Source: Toxorhynchites rutilus septentrionalis (taxonomy: Eukaryota; Arthropoda; Insecta; Diptera; Culicidae). Taken from it: a stretch of DNA of 64,000 bases. The DNA lies in assembly GCF_029784135.1 (NCBI RefSeq), contig NC_073744.1, positions 106,446,266 through 106,510,265 of the forward strand, read 5' to 3'. Position 1 is the first letter of the stretch. Each line of letters starts with the position of its first letter. Shown piece after piece: positions 32,440 to 43,445 of the stretch. The notes beneath the pieces were generated by a model. It was not told the DNA's origin, did no database searches, and worked only from the letters and a program-made list of their open reading frames with translations. The translations under genes and the position numbers were made by a program.

Positions 32440-34802
32440 TCCATATATTTTCCTCTTCTTCCCCAGAATCGTCTGGTATTGAATGAGGCCATTGGCTCTC
32501 TGGAAACCGGAGAAATTTCGGACCACTAAATCAAGTACTCTCACTGTTGAAGGAAGGCCCAACGCCCCATTTCGTTGCTTCGTCTGCTGGGTTCAGTTCA
32601 GATCGGAGCCAACGCCATTCTTCTCGTTTCGCCATTTCCAGAATTTCTGCTACCCGATGGGCTACGAACGGTTGATATATGTGAGGATTCTTGTTGATCC
32701 AATTGTGAACTGTTTGCGAGTCTGTCCAGAAATACCGTTTGGAGATTGAGAAAGTGTGACCATCCACCAGCTTCATCAAGCGCGAGCCCAGGACACAGGC
32801 CTGAAGTTCTAGTCTAGGAATACTCAAATGTTTGAGTGGGGCTACCTCGCCTTGGCAACAACCAACAATATCCCTACCTCTCCTTGAGCGTTAATCGTAT
32901 GGAAGTAGCATGCTCAGGAATAGGCAGTTGGGTTAGCATCAACAAAGACATGAAGCTGGACATTCTCAAATCTGAAGCTATATGGGCGACCAAAGTAACA
33001 GTGGGGAATTCGAACTTTATTTATGTCATACAGTATTTTTACCCAATCCCGCCAGCGCTGAAAAATGTTATTAACCACTAACTCATCCCACTTCGTTCCA
33101 GCACGCCACAATCTTGGATAAGAATTCTACCGAATATAAGATACGGTGTTAGAAGGCCCAACGGGTCGAAAAGAGTCATCACGCATTGTAAGATTTGACG
33201 CTTAGTAGGTATTGTGTCGTTTTCGATTATTTCCCTGATGTTTTCTCGCATGGTCGTCTCGAAATGTATCACATCCTCTTAAATGTTCCACAGCGTACCC
33301 AGCACACGTTCGAGAGTACAAGCACTCTCTAAATTGAGATTTTTCTCAACATTTTTCGCATTTTCTCCTAGGTGCTTCAGAACTGCCGGACTGTTGGAGC
33401 ACCAGTTGCGGATTTCGAAATCCTCTCTTCTGTGTACCTCTCTAAAGGCTGTTGCCACTCGTTTGGCTTCTTCTTCGTCGGGGCTGGTTGAGCCGAATGT
33501 AGCTACATCTATCACAAATATTTCAAGATCGTGGGAAGAATCAGGGGACCATAGGAAACATTGTGAGTACCGGACGAGCCAACGGAAAAATCTGGTGAAA
33601 CATCTGCTTAACTACTACCACCTGGTGTTTCCGAAAATGGAAGATAACTGGTGGTAAAGACAACAACGGGCCCTTTCAATAGCATGCCATTCAACGAAAC
33701 ACCATCGATTTTCGCGGAGGCGTCCCATATGAGGCGAACTTTCGAAGGCTTTTTTGGGTTGACTACTGCACCTAAGGGCAGGAACCGAATTCTACGAGGA
33801 TCGACAGCTACTAATTCTCCGAATGATGCACGATGAGCATAACCTTTGTCGATGTATTCTTGTATCTGACGCTGAATATTTTCCAGTGTAGCCTTTTGGT
33901 GGCCATTGGATAGCTGTCTGGAAATTCAAATTCGTCGAATTTCCACAGGAGCCTGACATGAATCGATTGCCAACTGAAATTGTGTTTTTTGTAGTATCTT
34001 TAACGCCCGTTGATCTTCCTTAGGCATACACTCGTTTCTTGGACGAGCCCCGACTTCCTCGATCGAAAAATACGTCTTGATCCTTTCATCCATAACTTCA
34101 TCTCTGTTGCAAATGTTCCTTTGACCGCCATATACGCACCATCCAATGCGAGTTTTCAAAGCCACTGGATTATCATCTTCTTCTTCCCGTGTCTTCAAGT
34201 GTCAGTTTGAGATTGTCAATTCCAATAAACAAGCGAGGTACAGCGCCACGGTACCCTTCGATTGGAATTCCTTGTAGGTGTTGATAGTGCAGTTTCATGT
34301 CATTGATTGGTAGCGTTTGCACTGGTAGGTCTAGTGACTGGATTGTTCCGACATCATTCAACCAATAACGCTTCATCTTTCCGATTCCTGATATTTCGAA
34401 TGTAACCCGCTTGGATTGCTTTTCCTCACGTGTCACCTTTCTCGTCCATTTCAAGCATAGTGGCTTATCATAGCCATCGACTTCGAGATTGTCCGCCAAA
34501 CTGCTCTCTATCATCGTAAGAGACGAGCACTTATCCAAAAAAGCCAATGTACCTATACTACCAGTACGTCCGTAAAGGGTAACTGGTACGATGCGGAAAA
34601 AAAGTTTCGAAAGTTGATCTCGATGCACATGATGATCTTCTGTATGACTTTTCCTCTGGGCTGCTTGTATTGAGGAGGGGGAGTGTAACAATGGGTGATG
34701 GCGATACTGACAACCATCGACACCACAACGAGTGGGCATGAACTTCGTCCGTGACCAAAGAGACATGTACGACGAATTGCTTTGCTTTGTATCGTTTTCC
34801 AA
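32440..34802 (-). pseudogene. pol: BEL/Pao element 1 pol: protease, RT and RNase H fragments
   Basis: The zinc-knuckle/protease part lies at 34173-34802 (FLDKCSSLTMIES where active copies have an acidic DGSS, so the catalytic site looks mutated). The linker follows (ALKTRIGWCVYGG). RT fingers at 33660-33900 include EYIDKGYAHRA and VRLIWDASAKIDGVSLN. The YVDD region is deleted near 33540-33660. The connection is DFEIRNWCSNSPAVLKHLGE (33279-33515). An RNase H piece is at 32531-32827 (SIPRLELQACVLG, FWTDSQTVHNW). At least five frame changes separate these. It would have copied element RNA in virus-like particles. Confidence 0.8.
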
Positions 34803-36548
34803 CGCTCATCGATTGACATGGCCAAGAAGACCCTGCACTCCTTCGCTCGGTGTCCGTATTTCCGACAAATCAAACATTCAATTCCCGCTGAATCAACGGG
34901 ACGCTTTTCAATTTCTATTTCCTCCAAGCATTTCTCATTATCAGCATGAACGAAACTCTGGTCTATTCGTCTTTGCTTTGCTGACTGATCGTTCGCTTGC
35001 ATTGAACGATGACACGCTGTATGCATCTTCTGCAATCCCTTCCATAAACATGGTGAATGTCTTTAAATTGACGGTAGGAGATTGATTTCGGTAACATACC
35101 GGGTAGTTTGACCACCAGATCTTTCAGTAGTATTGGATAGGCTAAGCGTTCATGTAAGTTCGCTGCAACAAAATGGTCACAAAGTCCTTGTACCATTGTT
35201 CCGAACTTGATCATAGTTTCAAGTTTGTCGACCCTCGGAATCGGAGTGGATTTAACTTTTTCGACGAACTCTTTAATATCAGAGTATTTCAGGGCGGCCA
35301 AATCGCATCCTTAACTCTATCGCCTGAGGAACGGACGCTGAAAGGATTAATCGACTGCGCACGCATTCCCTTTCAGGCAGCGCTGGAGGCGAATCATATT
35401 TTCACCGTTACTATACCCGCAGGTCTCCGTCGTATAATTATAGTTGCTGATGAACACGGGCCAGTCCGCGGGGTGAAAACGGATAAATCACGTGGAAGGA
35501 CCTGTCTGGTGGCTAGTTGCTCTTGTGACGGCTAAAATCTTGTTATAGCACCATCCTGAGGCTGTATTTGTTCCGTTGCTACTCGATGGTGAAAATCACT
35601 CTGCTCCGAGCCCTCCTGCAAAATTTCCGGGCTGCTCCTGAGCAGTTGACAAACGGTGGTTTAATAGGGAAAAGGTACCATCCGACTGCTCTTGAAAGCG
35701 TGTCTCTTCGCTGTGGTCGGTATCGATATCGTATGCTCCACTGGTGAAATATCCCAATTCACATCGTTGATATGGAATAAAGATTGCTTTGTGCTTCCAG
35801 AAATATTCCTGCTGACTTTAGGAAGCGCTCCCTTATTCATCGTAATGGGCGTGGACTGATTTGGTTGTTTATGTTGTTGCAGTTCAACCTGAAGCTGAGT
35901 CAATTGAGCTTGCAGCGCCTGAATTTGCTGCTGTGACTCCTCTTCCCGAAGCTTTAGTTTCTCACGCAACTTCTCGACCAGCGAAGGCTCTGTGAATTCA
36001 GGTGTCACTGATTACCCGGTCTGATCGACCGATTTCGGTAATGATTGTGTAACTGGAAGATTATCCGTGCTGGTAATAGTTCCTTTCACTGCGCATTCGT
36101 TCGCGTCTGTAGTTATTGGTTCCTCTGCCTGTTTGAGCACCCACTGATTGGTACGGGTAGATGAGCTCACAACGCTGCGGCAGCTGCGAGCACTACGATT
36201 TTCGCTCTCTTCTCGCAGGATCATCAGCTGATGTTTCTCTTCCAGGTGTCTTTTCTGCAATTCGTGCTCTTTTAGCATATGCTGCCTCTCCAACCTTTGT
36301 TGTTCTGCTAAGCGGGCCAAATATTGTTCATGTCGCAACTTCTGACGATGGGTCCCAGACCTGGCTGAAGTAATAGAAATACTCTCGAGTGTGTTTTGAA
36401 CAGGTACACATCGCGAACAGATCCAATCGCGATTTGCTATGGAAGCTGTAACTCCAGCACACGAGAAGTGCCACCACTTTTCGCATTTGTCACAACAAAC
36501 ATAATTATCGGCAGTATGAGGCCTATCACAAGCTACACAACCGGACAT
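34553..36548 (-). pseudogene. gag: BEL/Pao element 1 gag with PHD finger
   Basis: The ATG at 36548 starts a PHD-type zinc finger (CVACDR, CCDCEKWWHFSC-like spacing, WICSRC) at residues 3-50. A long Gln/Glu/Arg coiled coil follows (HEQYLARLAEQQRLERQ), then a stop at 36012. Later pieces include a second coiled coil (35661-36008), a helical capsid-like block (34963-35301) and a CLICRKYGHRAKEC knuckle (34553-35035). Some BEL/Pao gags carry PHD-like fingers; a chromatin-binding role is possible but unproven. Frameshifts and stops separate all pieces. Confidence 0.75.
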
Positions 36549-36550
36549 TT

Positions 36551-36562
36551 CCAACTCAGTTG

Positions 36563-36564
<2 letters not shown>
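36551..36564. repeat. Target-site duplication, left copy (full-length R1-clade LINE)
   Basis: CCAACTCAGTTGTC, repeated at 42445-42458. It lies two bases upstream of the gag ATG of BEL/Pao element 1. Confidence 0.9.
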
Positions 36565-36597
<33 letters not shown>

Positions 36598-36869
36598 GAG
36601 GTGAGGAACGCTCTTCCAGCCTTATCTGGGAAGGGATAACCCAGACGTCGAGTGGGGATCGCACCCACAAAAACCAAGCCCTCTACTCGTAGCCTCATTC
36701 CCCCCGGGACCACATCTAGGCGACTACTTCAGGGGGCGGCTGTGCTCATGCACTTCACGAGTTTTCAACGCTAACTAGCGTTGATCCTTCCCTTTTTCTC
36801 TATACATCTCATTTACGTTTCCGTTGTACTCCGCCACGCACATCTGCTGCACAGGCTTCCTTTTACCCG

Positions 36870-37460
36870 TCGAGACGTGTACCGATTAGGAATTGCCCTC
36901 CAACTTGACGCGCAACCCGTCACAGTCACCCTCGCGGGGTTTCTCACCTGTCGAGACGTGAACCGATTAGGAAGCGCCCTCCATCTTGACGCGCGCCCAG
37001 TCACAGCCACCCTCGCAGGATTTCTCTTCCCAACGGAGCGCCGATTAGGCAGTGCCCTCCAACATAACGCGCACTCCGTCACAGCAACTCTCGTGGGGTA
37101 CCCGCCGATTTGATGATGCTCTCCTAGGCTCTCGCTCCGCCGAAACGATCCTCGCAATGTTCCTCTCTCCATCCACCAACAGGCATTGCCAGCATTTTCT
37201 TGGCCCTGCTCTCCAGATTCCGCTTACCCGTCGAGACGTGTACCGATTAGGAATTGCCCTCCAGCTTGACGCGCAATCCGTCACAGTCACCCTCGCGGGG
37301 TTTCTCACCTGTCGAGACGTGAACCGATTAGGAAGCGCCCTCCAACTTGACGCGCGCCCCGTCACAGCCACCCTCGCAGGATTTCTCTTCCCAACGGAGC
37401 GCCGACTAGGCAGTGCCCTCCAACATAACGCGCACTCCGTCACAACGACTCTCGTGGGGT
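36870..37460 (-). repeat. Two blocks of ~80 bp tandem repeats in R1-clade 3' UTR
   Basis: Three units at about 36866-37100 and three at about 37230-37460, each with CGAGACGTG or a GGAGCGCCG variant, CCGATTAGG, GCCCTCCA, ACGCGC and GTCAC. Unit spacing is 78-81 bp. The two blocks are near-duplicates separated by ~130 bp of unique sequence. Their presence in both copies shows that they belong to the element. Confidence 0.8.
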
Positions 37461-37503
37461 ACTACACTTTGCAACAGCCCTCGCATTTGTTCCTCTTCTA
37501 TGG

Positions 37504-40452
37504 TCAGGGGTTATTACTACGCTGGTCGGCCCTCCACTTCCGCTGTAGCTCGGACATGATGTGTATGATCACACTGTTCACAGCGTTCCAGGTGCCCTCA
37601 TCGCGACACATTTTCTCTACTATGTTCCCGGCATGAAGGGCAGGCAGCCCCTCGCGTCTTGCGGTGAACCTGGGACACACAAATACCACGTGTTCTGGTG
37701 TTTCCTCCACATCTTCACACTCCGGACAGAGTGGCGACGTTGCGTGCCCGAACCGGTGCAAATATTGCCTGAAGCAGCCATGTCCAGACAGGAACTGTGT
37801 CAGATGAAAATTCACCTCCCCGTGCTTCCTGTTCAGCCAGGTCGATAGTACCGGTATGAGCCCATACGTCCACCTGCCTTTCTCCGCCGTGTCCCATTCC
37901 TGCTGCCACTTCAAGAGTGATTCTACTCTCGCTGTTTTCCGGATACCCCTGATTTCCTTTCGTCTGTAGCACTCTCTGTCTTCCGCCAGAGTGATGCCAA
38001 TAGGGATCATGCCGGCGATAACGCAGACTGCCTCCAACGAGATCGTCCTATACGCGCTCGCAACTCGCATCGCCATGAGCCGAAACGTACGGTCCAGTTT
38101 TCTACGATTCCGGTGGGTTTCGAGAGCCGCAGACCAGGCTGGTGCTCCGTACCGCAGTATGGACGAGGATACAGCAGCCAGGAGACGCCTTTTGCTACTG
38201 CAAGGTCCTGCGTTATTCGGCATTATTCTCGCTATCGCGCTAATGGACTTCTCTGCTTTCTCGCAGACGTAGTCGACGTGGTTGTTGAAATTCAGCCGGT
38301 CGTCGATCATAACTCCCAAATATTTCAACCTACGCTTAGAAGGTATCACGTGTTCCCCGACTGTAATTTCCGCTCGCTGCACGGCTTTGCAGTTACTCAC
38401 CAACAATACTTCCGTTTTATTATGAGCAATCTGCAGTTTCGCTGCTTGCATCCAGTTCTCTACTGAGACGATGGACTCGATTGCAAGCATCTTCACCTCT
38501 TCGAGTGTCTCGCCTGCCACTGTGAGAGCGATATCATCCGCGAAGCCCACGATCTCCACGCCTTTGGGAAGCTTCAGATTCAGTACACCGTTATACATTA
38601 CGTTCCAGAGCGTTGGGCCCAGGATAGAGCCTTGTGGTACGCCGGCCGTTATATTCAACGTTGTCCGCCCCATGCTCGTCTCGTAGACTAGGACGCGGTT
38701 CTGAAAGTAGCTTCCTAGAATTCTGCACAGGTACCCAGGAACCTTCATACGGTGTAGGGACTCGGCAATGGCTTCCCAGCTAGCGCTGTTGAAAGCATTC
38801 CTCACGTCGATCGTTACTATAGCACAATGTCGGTCGCCCCTCCGCTTTTGCTGTGATGCCTTCTCTGCTTTTTCAACCACTGTCCGGATAGCATCAACGG
38901 TGGACCTGCCTTTCCGGAATCCAAACTGCATCTTTGACAGACCATGGTCACTCTCCGTACATTTCGTCAGTCTGTTGAGAATAATCCTTTCCAAGAGTTT
39001 CCCGAGCGTATCCAGCAGGCATATAGGCCTATAGGATGTTGGTACCCCCGGGGGCTTTCCTGGTTTTGGCAGCAACACTAACTTTTGGATCTTCCATTTC
39101 TTAGGAAAGTGACCATCATCCAGGCATTTCTGTAGCACTATCCTGAAGATGCCCGGGAACGCCTGAATCGCCGTTTTCAAGGCCGCGTTGGGGATTCCGT
39201 CGGGGCCGGGCGCTTTCTTTACCTGCAGTCTCTTCTCCACTGCTACCAGTTCTTCATTGGAAACTTGAGAACGTTCGGTAGCTATTTCGGCGTACGGTGT
39301 CGGTGGCCATATCGTAGGATCATGCATCGGAAATAAACCCTCCACAATGACCTTCAGCTTCTCGGGACACGATTCGACGGGCGTCACAGGTCCTCTGATC
39401 TTCGCCATCACGACTCGATACGCGTTGCCCCATGGGTTGGCATCTGCCTCTCGGCACAGCTCCTTAAAACAGTTCGCTTTGCTCATTGTAATTTCCCGTT
39501 TCAAGGCGGCTCTAGCTGCTCGGTACACCGTATTACGTTCCTCTCTATCAGCACTGTTTCGTGCTCTCTGAGCGCGTCTTCTGGCTCGAAGACAGCTAGC
39601 GCGAAGGTTGCGGAGAGAGTCGTTCCACCAGTAAGCTGGGCGTCTTCCATTTTTTGGTGCAACTTTCCTCGGCATGGTAGTGTCGCATGCTCTCACCAGT
39701 AGATCTGTCAACTTTTCTGCGTTCCAATCTGAAACTCCGCTATCTAGACGAAGTGCTTCGACGAAAAGGTCCTTGTCGAAAGCATTCGTCTTCCACTTCC
39801 GCTCACAGCTTGTTGTCCTCCGAACTCGCACGTGGTTTCGTTGACCGATTCTGTACCGGATCGCCTGGTGATCACTGTGCGTATACGACTCGCACACTTT
39901 CCACTCCGTACTCGCTAACAGCGACGGACTGCAAAAAGTAACGTCGATGATGGATTCGCGCCCATCTTTCCGGAAAGTGCTGGTGGTACCTTCGTTCAGT
40001 AACGTTACTTCCAGCTTTGCTAGAGCTTCCAGTAGACTGTACCCTCTGATGTTGGTGCATCTACTTCCCCACTCCACCGCCCAGGCGTTGAAGTCGCCTC
40101 CAATGACGATCGGTGTTCTACCAATTAGTTCCTCGGTCATTGCGTCTAGCATCAGGTGGAATTGATCAGTTGTCCATCTCGGGGGTGCGTAGCAACTACA
40201 CATGAAGATTCCATTAATTTTGGCGATTACGAAACCTTCATGTGAACCTCCAACCACTTCCTGGATAGGATATCTGCCCATCACCTGTATTGCAGCAATC
40301 CCTAAACTATCCGTCGCCCAGCTGCCGTTATCACGGGGTACTCGGTACGGCTCCGCTATGATTGCAACGTCGCATTTTGTCTCTGTTGTCGACTGCCACA
40401 ACAGTTGCTGAGCTGTGTTGCAATGGTTCAGATTGATCTGAATTATCTCCGT
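37504..40452 (-). CDS. R1-clade LINE ORF2: APE endonuclease and reverse transcriptase
   Basis: Open from just after the ORF1 end to 37504; 965 codons count from the first in-frame ATG (40401). The sister copy shows that the true start is 17 codons further upstream, where this copy has ACG in place of ATG (40452). The APE domain has AEPYRVP, GGDFNAW (about residues 102-107) and YTHSDHQA (about 175-180). The RT has GPDGIPNAALK, SYRPICLLDTLGK, AIVTIDVRNAFNSASW, GVPQGSILGPTLWN and the catalytic FADD (about 620). A C-terminal CPECEDVEETPEHVVFVC Cys/His motif is at about 890. The enzyme nicks target DNA and primes reverse transcription there. No internal stop is present. Confidence 0.88.
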   Translation of the reverse strand, partial: TEIIQINLNHCNTAQQLLWQSTTETKCDVAIIAEPYRVPRDNGSWATDSLGIAAIQVMGRYPIQEVVGGSHEGFVIAKINGIFMCSCYAPPRWTTDQFHLMLDAMTEELIGRTPIVIGGDFNAWAVEWGSRCTNIRGYSLLEALAKLEVTLLNEGTTSTFRKDGRESIIDVTFCSPSLLASTEWKVCESYTHSDHQAIRYRIGQRNHVRVRRTTSCERKWKTNAFDKDLFVEALRLDSGVSDWNAEKLTDLLVRACDTTMPRKVAPKNGRRPAYWWNDSLRNLRASCLRARRRAQRARNSADREERNTVYRAARAALKREITMSKANCFKELCREADANPWGNAYRVVMAKIRGPVTPVESCPEKLKVIVEGLFPMHDPTIWPPTPYAEIATERSQVSNEELVAVEKRLQVKKAPGPDGIPNAALKTAIQAFPGIFRIVLQKCLDDGHFPKKWKIQKLVLLPKPGKPPGVPTSYRPICLLDTLGKLLERIILNRLTKCTESDHGLSKMQFGFRKGRSTVDAIRTVVEKAEKASQQKRRGDRHCAIVTIDVRNAFNSASWEAIAESLHRMKVPGYLCRILGSYFQNRVLVYETSMGRTTLNITAGVPQGSILGPTLWNVMYNGVLNLKLPKGVEIVGFADDIALTVAGETLEEVKMLAIESIVSVENWMQAAKLQIAHNKTEVLLVSNCKAVQRAEITVGEHVIPSKRRLKYLGVMIDDRLNFNNHVDYVCEKAEKSISAIARIMPNNAGPCSSKRRLLAAVSSSILRYGAPAWSAALETHRNRRKLDRTFRLMAMRVASAYRTISLEAVCVIAGMIPIGITLAEDRECYRRKEIRGIRKTARVESLLKWQQEWDTAEKGRWTYGLIPVLSTWLNRKHGEVNFHLTQFLSGHGCFRQYLHRFGHATSPLCPECEDVEETPEHVVFVCPRFTARREGLPALHAGNIVEKMCRDEGTWNAVNSVIIHIMSELQRKWRADQRSNNP

Positions 40453-40465
40453 TACTGCGATTCTG

Positions 40466-41851
40466 CTAACGCCTTCTTATACACTTGGGACACTTGAAGC
40501 TTCCTGTCGCATGGTCGCTGCCGTTCTCTGGTTTGCAGAGCAGGCATTTCGGTTGCTTCGTGCAGTCTCTCGCAACGTGCCCTTTCTCACCGCATCTCCT
40601 GCACAGTTCAGACCTGTCGGGGCCTGTGCAGCTTCTTGCCTGATGTCCAAAGCCCATGCACTGGAAGCATCGCTCCATCCGCTTGGTCACCCGGGGCACC
40701 ATCTTCAGCGAGCAAACCGACCAGCCAACTTTTATTTTGGTCGTTTCTACCATCTTATTGGCTGCGACTGTTGAGAGCCGTATCGACGCCGTCTGCGTAC
40801 CACCATACGCCTTCCTCATACGGATCGTCATTGGTGTATTGTCCAGCTTACACTGTTCTATCAACTCGCGCCTCAGCTCCTCGTCTGTCGTGATTTCGTC
40901 CAGATTTCTGCATTCGACCACTGATTCCTGGGAAAGAGCCCTCACCTTCACTTCCTCACCGAGCGACTTCGCAACCAGTTCCTTGAAGGCTGAACTTTTG
41001 ACCGCCGGATCCCTCTTGAGCTCGAAGAGCATCTCTCCTTTCTGGGTACGCCTGGTTTTCACCACCTTCTCTCCCAGTTCTTTCAACTCCGAATCGTCCC
41101 TCACTTTCCGTAGAAGTGATGCATAAGTCACTCCTTCCTTCACCTCGACGATCAGGGCCTCTCCCTTACTACGCTCGCGTCGGGGCCTAGGTTTTTTTGT
41201 CTCCTGCACCCCTTTCTTCTTTTCTTCTTTCTTCTTTCGTTTCTCCGTCTGTTTTTCGACAGTGCGCCATCCACTGCCTTCACCTTCCTTTTTGTTTCCC
41301 AGGTTATCATTTTTAACCTTCTTCAGGTCTTCTTCATCCCCTGGGGTATCCCTCTTCCTTTTGTCCGATCGTGGATTTCGTGGCGTCTTCGGCGTCTCCT
41401 GTATCTCGACGGACATCTTCACCCTTGCTTCAGCGAGTGCTTTTTCGACAACCTCTGCTCGCGTGATCATCTCCTTCTGTTCACGGTCAGCAGCCGTAAC
41501 GGCCGATTTGATGCTTGTGACTAAATGTTTTATCTTAGTATGGACATTGTTTTTGTCCTTAATGAACTCGTAGAGTTCATTCACTTTTTTCTTGACCTCC
41601 ATCAAGCTTGACCTCCCGACCTGCAGCCCTTCTAAAGAAGTGGTGGTGTTGGCTTTATGCGTTAGCACTTGTATCAGGCTACTCTCTCCTTGTTGTGGAT
41701 CCTGTTGGTGTCCTGTAGGATTCGCTATGGCTGTCTGGTTGCGAATTGGTGATCTCTGGAGCTTACCGCTCCTTGCGAACACGCTCGCCTCTCCTGTTGG
41801 TGTGTCTTCATTACCGTCGTTTCGTCTGTTGAATTGTTCGAAGGTATTCAT
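40466..41851 (-). CDS. R1-clade LINE ORF1 (gag-like, three zinc knuckles)
   Basis: 461 codons from the ATG at 41851. Residues 1-110 are variable, and 110-260 are charged and coiled-coil-like with Lys/Glu-rich stretches. A conserved region has ALIVEVKEGVTYASLLRKV. The C-terminus carries CFQCMGFGHQARSC, CRRCGEKGHVARDC and a CLLC...H...C knuckle for RNA binding. Compared with the copy at 6378-7959, the last few codons are out of register and end early at TAG (40466-40468). The family-type stop/start overlap is visible a few bases on as TAACG. This is the only clearly altered part of ORF1. Confidence 0.85.
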   Translation of the reverse strand: MNTFEQFNRRNDGNEDTPTGEASVFARSGKLQRSPIRNQTAIANPTGHQQDPQQGESSLIQVLTHKANTTTSLEGLQVGRSSLMEVKKKVNELYEFIKDKNNVHTKIKHLVTSIKSAVTAADREQKEMITRAEVVEKALAEARVKMSVEIQETPKTPRNPRSDKRKRDTPGDEEDLKKVKNDNLGNKKEGEGSGWRTVEKQTEKRKKKEEKKKGVQETKKPRPRRERSKGEALIVEVKEGVTYASLLRKVRDDSELKELGEKVVKTRRTQKGEMLFELKRDPAVKSSAFKELVAKSLGEEVKVRALSQESVVECRNLDEITTDEELRRELIEQCKLDNTPMTIRMRKAYGGTQTASIRLSTVAANKMVETTKIKVGWSVCSLKMVPRVTKRMERCFQCMGFGHQARSCTGPDRSELCRRCGEKGHVARDCTKQPKCLLCKPENGSDHATGSFKCPKCIRRR

Positions 41852-42444
41852 GTCTGTTGGGTCCCAACTTCGGGCCGCTATCTCCGCTCGTTGTACATAG
41901 TCGCTATCAGTGATCCCATGGTTATCTATGCAAGCAGTGAGGCCATGCAGGGGTTGACACGGTCCTTCATGGGGACCGTGTTCAGAGCCAGATCAGCGCA
42001 AGTCAGGAATGTGACATCTGACGCCTAGTACCTAGTGCCTGAGCCTAGACGAGCATCGAACGTACCCGAAGACTTGCCAAGTTATTACCGGGACGGGGGC
42101 AATCGCACTATTAGCCCACACGCCGTTTCAGGAAGGTGTCACTCTTCCTTACTCAGGGAACAGGATAGTACGACTGTCAGCCTTCAGCGTCGTGTTGAAA
42201 TCGTTTCCGTAACGTGTCCATTTTCCATGTCGTAACCAGTATGTCGTAATCAGGATCTTACTGGCGTCGATCCTGATGTGCTTGGCACTCCTTGCGTTGC
42301 TCCTGTACACGGTATTTCCCCCGTGCAATCTCCAATAGGCTTTACCGCGCCCTTACTCGCGTTGTCACCCGATAAGTCGCCTCATACGACAGGGACAGGG
42401 ACCAAGACCCGAAGTGCTATTCTAGGCCGGCAACTCCACGGCCA
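41852..42444 (-). other. R1-clade LINE 5' UTR
   Basis: Non-coding. It matches 7960-8479 and ends exactly at the target duplication (42445). It presumably holds the internal promoter; no element is recognisable by eye. Confidence 0.7.
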
Positions 42445-42458
42445 CCAACTCAGTTGTC

Positions 42459-42583
42459 TAAACAGAATCATTTGTATGTATGATCGAATTATTTGAAGAA
42501 TGTTGTAGTGGACGGAAAAAATAGCTTATTAATGAAGCGCTTCAAAGCTGAAATTTTAAGACCTGTCAGAAACTATGTGAATA
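42459..42583 (-). other. BEL/Pao element 1, 5' flank of gag (displaced)
   Basis: Sequence that lay upstream of the BEL/Pao gag before the R1-clade insertion; it continues directly from the target duplication. It is cut at 42584 by the H2A module, so the 5' LTR of this element is not identifiable. Confidence 0.5.
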
Positions 42584-42765
42584 AAAAAGACGGGTGGGTA
42601 ATGTCAGGGACATAACCGGAGTGACGTAGGACTATACAAAGGGGACAGCTTTTGTTAAATATATATTTTAAATATATTGTTTTATTTTCTTCTCCTACTT
42701 GAATACCTACCTATCTACCTGAAAAATGGATTAGTTCACTGTTTACTCTTTATGAATATGTTGAT

Positions 42766-42781
42766 GGTTCTGAACAGAACC
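42766..42781 (-). promoter_or_regulatory. Histone-type 3' stem-loop (M2, unit 1)
   Basis: Minus strand GGTTCTGTTCAGAACC: intact 6-bp stem with one loop change from the histone consensus. It lies about 200 bases downstream of relic b. Confidence 0.7.
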
Positions 42782-42977
42782 TTTGGTGTTGTGTTTTTGT
42801 TATCACTCGATATTCCCACTCGCCACAGCTTTCACAGTTGGAAAATTTCTTCCTATCCAGCTTGTGACATGTTGTTCAGTAAATTACATTTAATGCGACG
42901 TGCCGGAGAAACACTTTGCCACTCACTGAAACTAATTGTTGCCTTGATGAGCGCCGAACCGAAGCTGCTCTGTTCTT

Positions 42978-43210
42978 GATGCGGGTTTTCTGATTGTCGT
43001 GAGCAGCTTTGCAAGCCAACTCGAGCACTCCGACGGCCGAAACTCTATAATCGCTGTTAGGTATACTGGTGCTCCGGCACCAATCCGTTCGGCCTAGTTA
43101 CCCTTGCGGAGCAATCAGTGAATGCGACCAACAGGAAACTGGAGACTTGCACGGTTCGAGTGAGACTTTGCCTTTCCCTTAACTTGTCCTCCTTTGTTAC
43201 GTCCACGATG
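42978..43210 (-). pseudogene. Histone H2A pseudogene (relic b)
   Basis: Reading the minus strand from 43210: GR-KGG-VK, KAKS and SNRAGLQFP-like pieces, GRIH, LLRKGN, AER-GAGAPVYL with stops and slips, then a VLELA-like helix and a QKTRI-type end at about 42978. The order of these blocks is that of H2A from the N-tail through the first helices to the docking helix. A TATA-like GTATAAAAC lies upstream near 43288-43296 (minus strand). The relic is the mirror counterpart of relic e. Confidence 0.8.
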
Positions 43211-43445
43211 CCGATGCCGTACAACCACACGGGTTTACGGTTTGAAAGAAAATATGATATTTTTTTGGGGTCCGCGTGTTTTATACTCTAGCGGTACACA
43301 CTCACAGGATAGAGACAAATCGGCAGACTCAGCCAGAGGGGCGAGTCCAACGAGACGAACGAATGAGCGTTAAAAGGGAGCGATGGCAAAAAAATTCATT
43401 CATTACGATTTGTTCGCTCGTTGGATTCACATGCAGGCTAAAAAG

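Larger units (their letters stand above)
32410..36564 (-). mobile_element. BEL/Pao LTR retrotransposon, degenerate (element 1)
   Basis: Minus strand, in order: PHD finger and coiled coil of gag, zinc-knuckle, protease, RT and RNase H, then truncation near 32410 before any integrase or 3' LTR. The 5' part was pushed apart by an R1-clade LINE (36565-42444), and its continuation is 42459-42583. Several frameshifts and an RT deletion make it inactive. Its domains align with those of the intact BEL/Pao at 56201-62952, though the sequence differs. Confidence 0.8.
36565..42444 (-). mobile_element. R1-clade LINE, full length
   Basis: The 5.88 kb minus-strand element contains a 5' UTR, ORF1, ORF2 with APE and RT, a 3' UTR with two blocks of ~80 bp repeats, and a poly-A tail (T30 at 36565-36594). 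It is bounded by a 14 bp target duplication. It has no RNase H, which together with the ORF1/ORF2 overlap fits the R1 clade. ORF2 is open throughout. ORF1 looks shifted only near its last codons. It could be recently active. The non-rDNA insertion site shows that this family is not a strict 28S R1. Confidence 0.85.

Noticed and set aside
42798..42960. Second histone type (H2B or H4) in the module spacer
   Set aside because: Translated both strands of the repeated spacer by eye; no H2B, H3 or H4 motif was visible.
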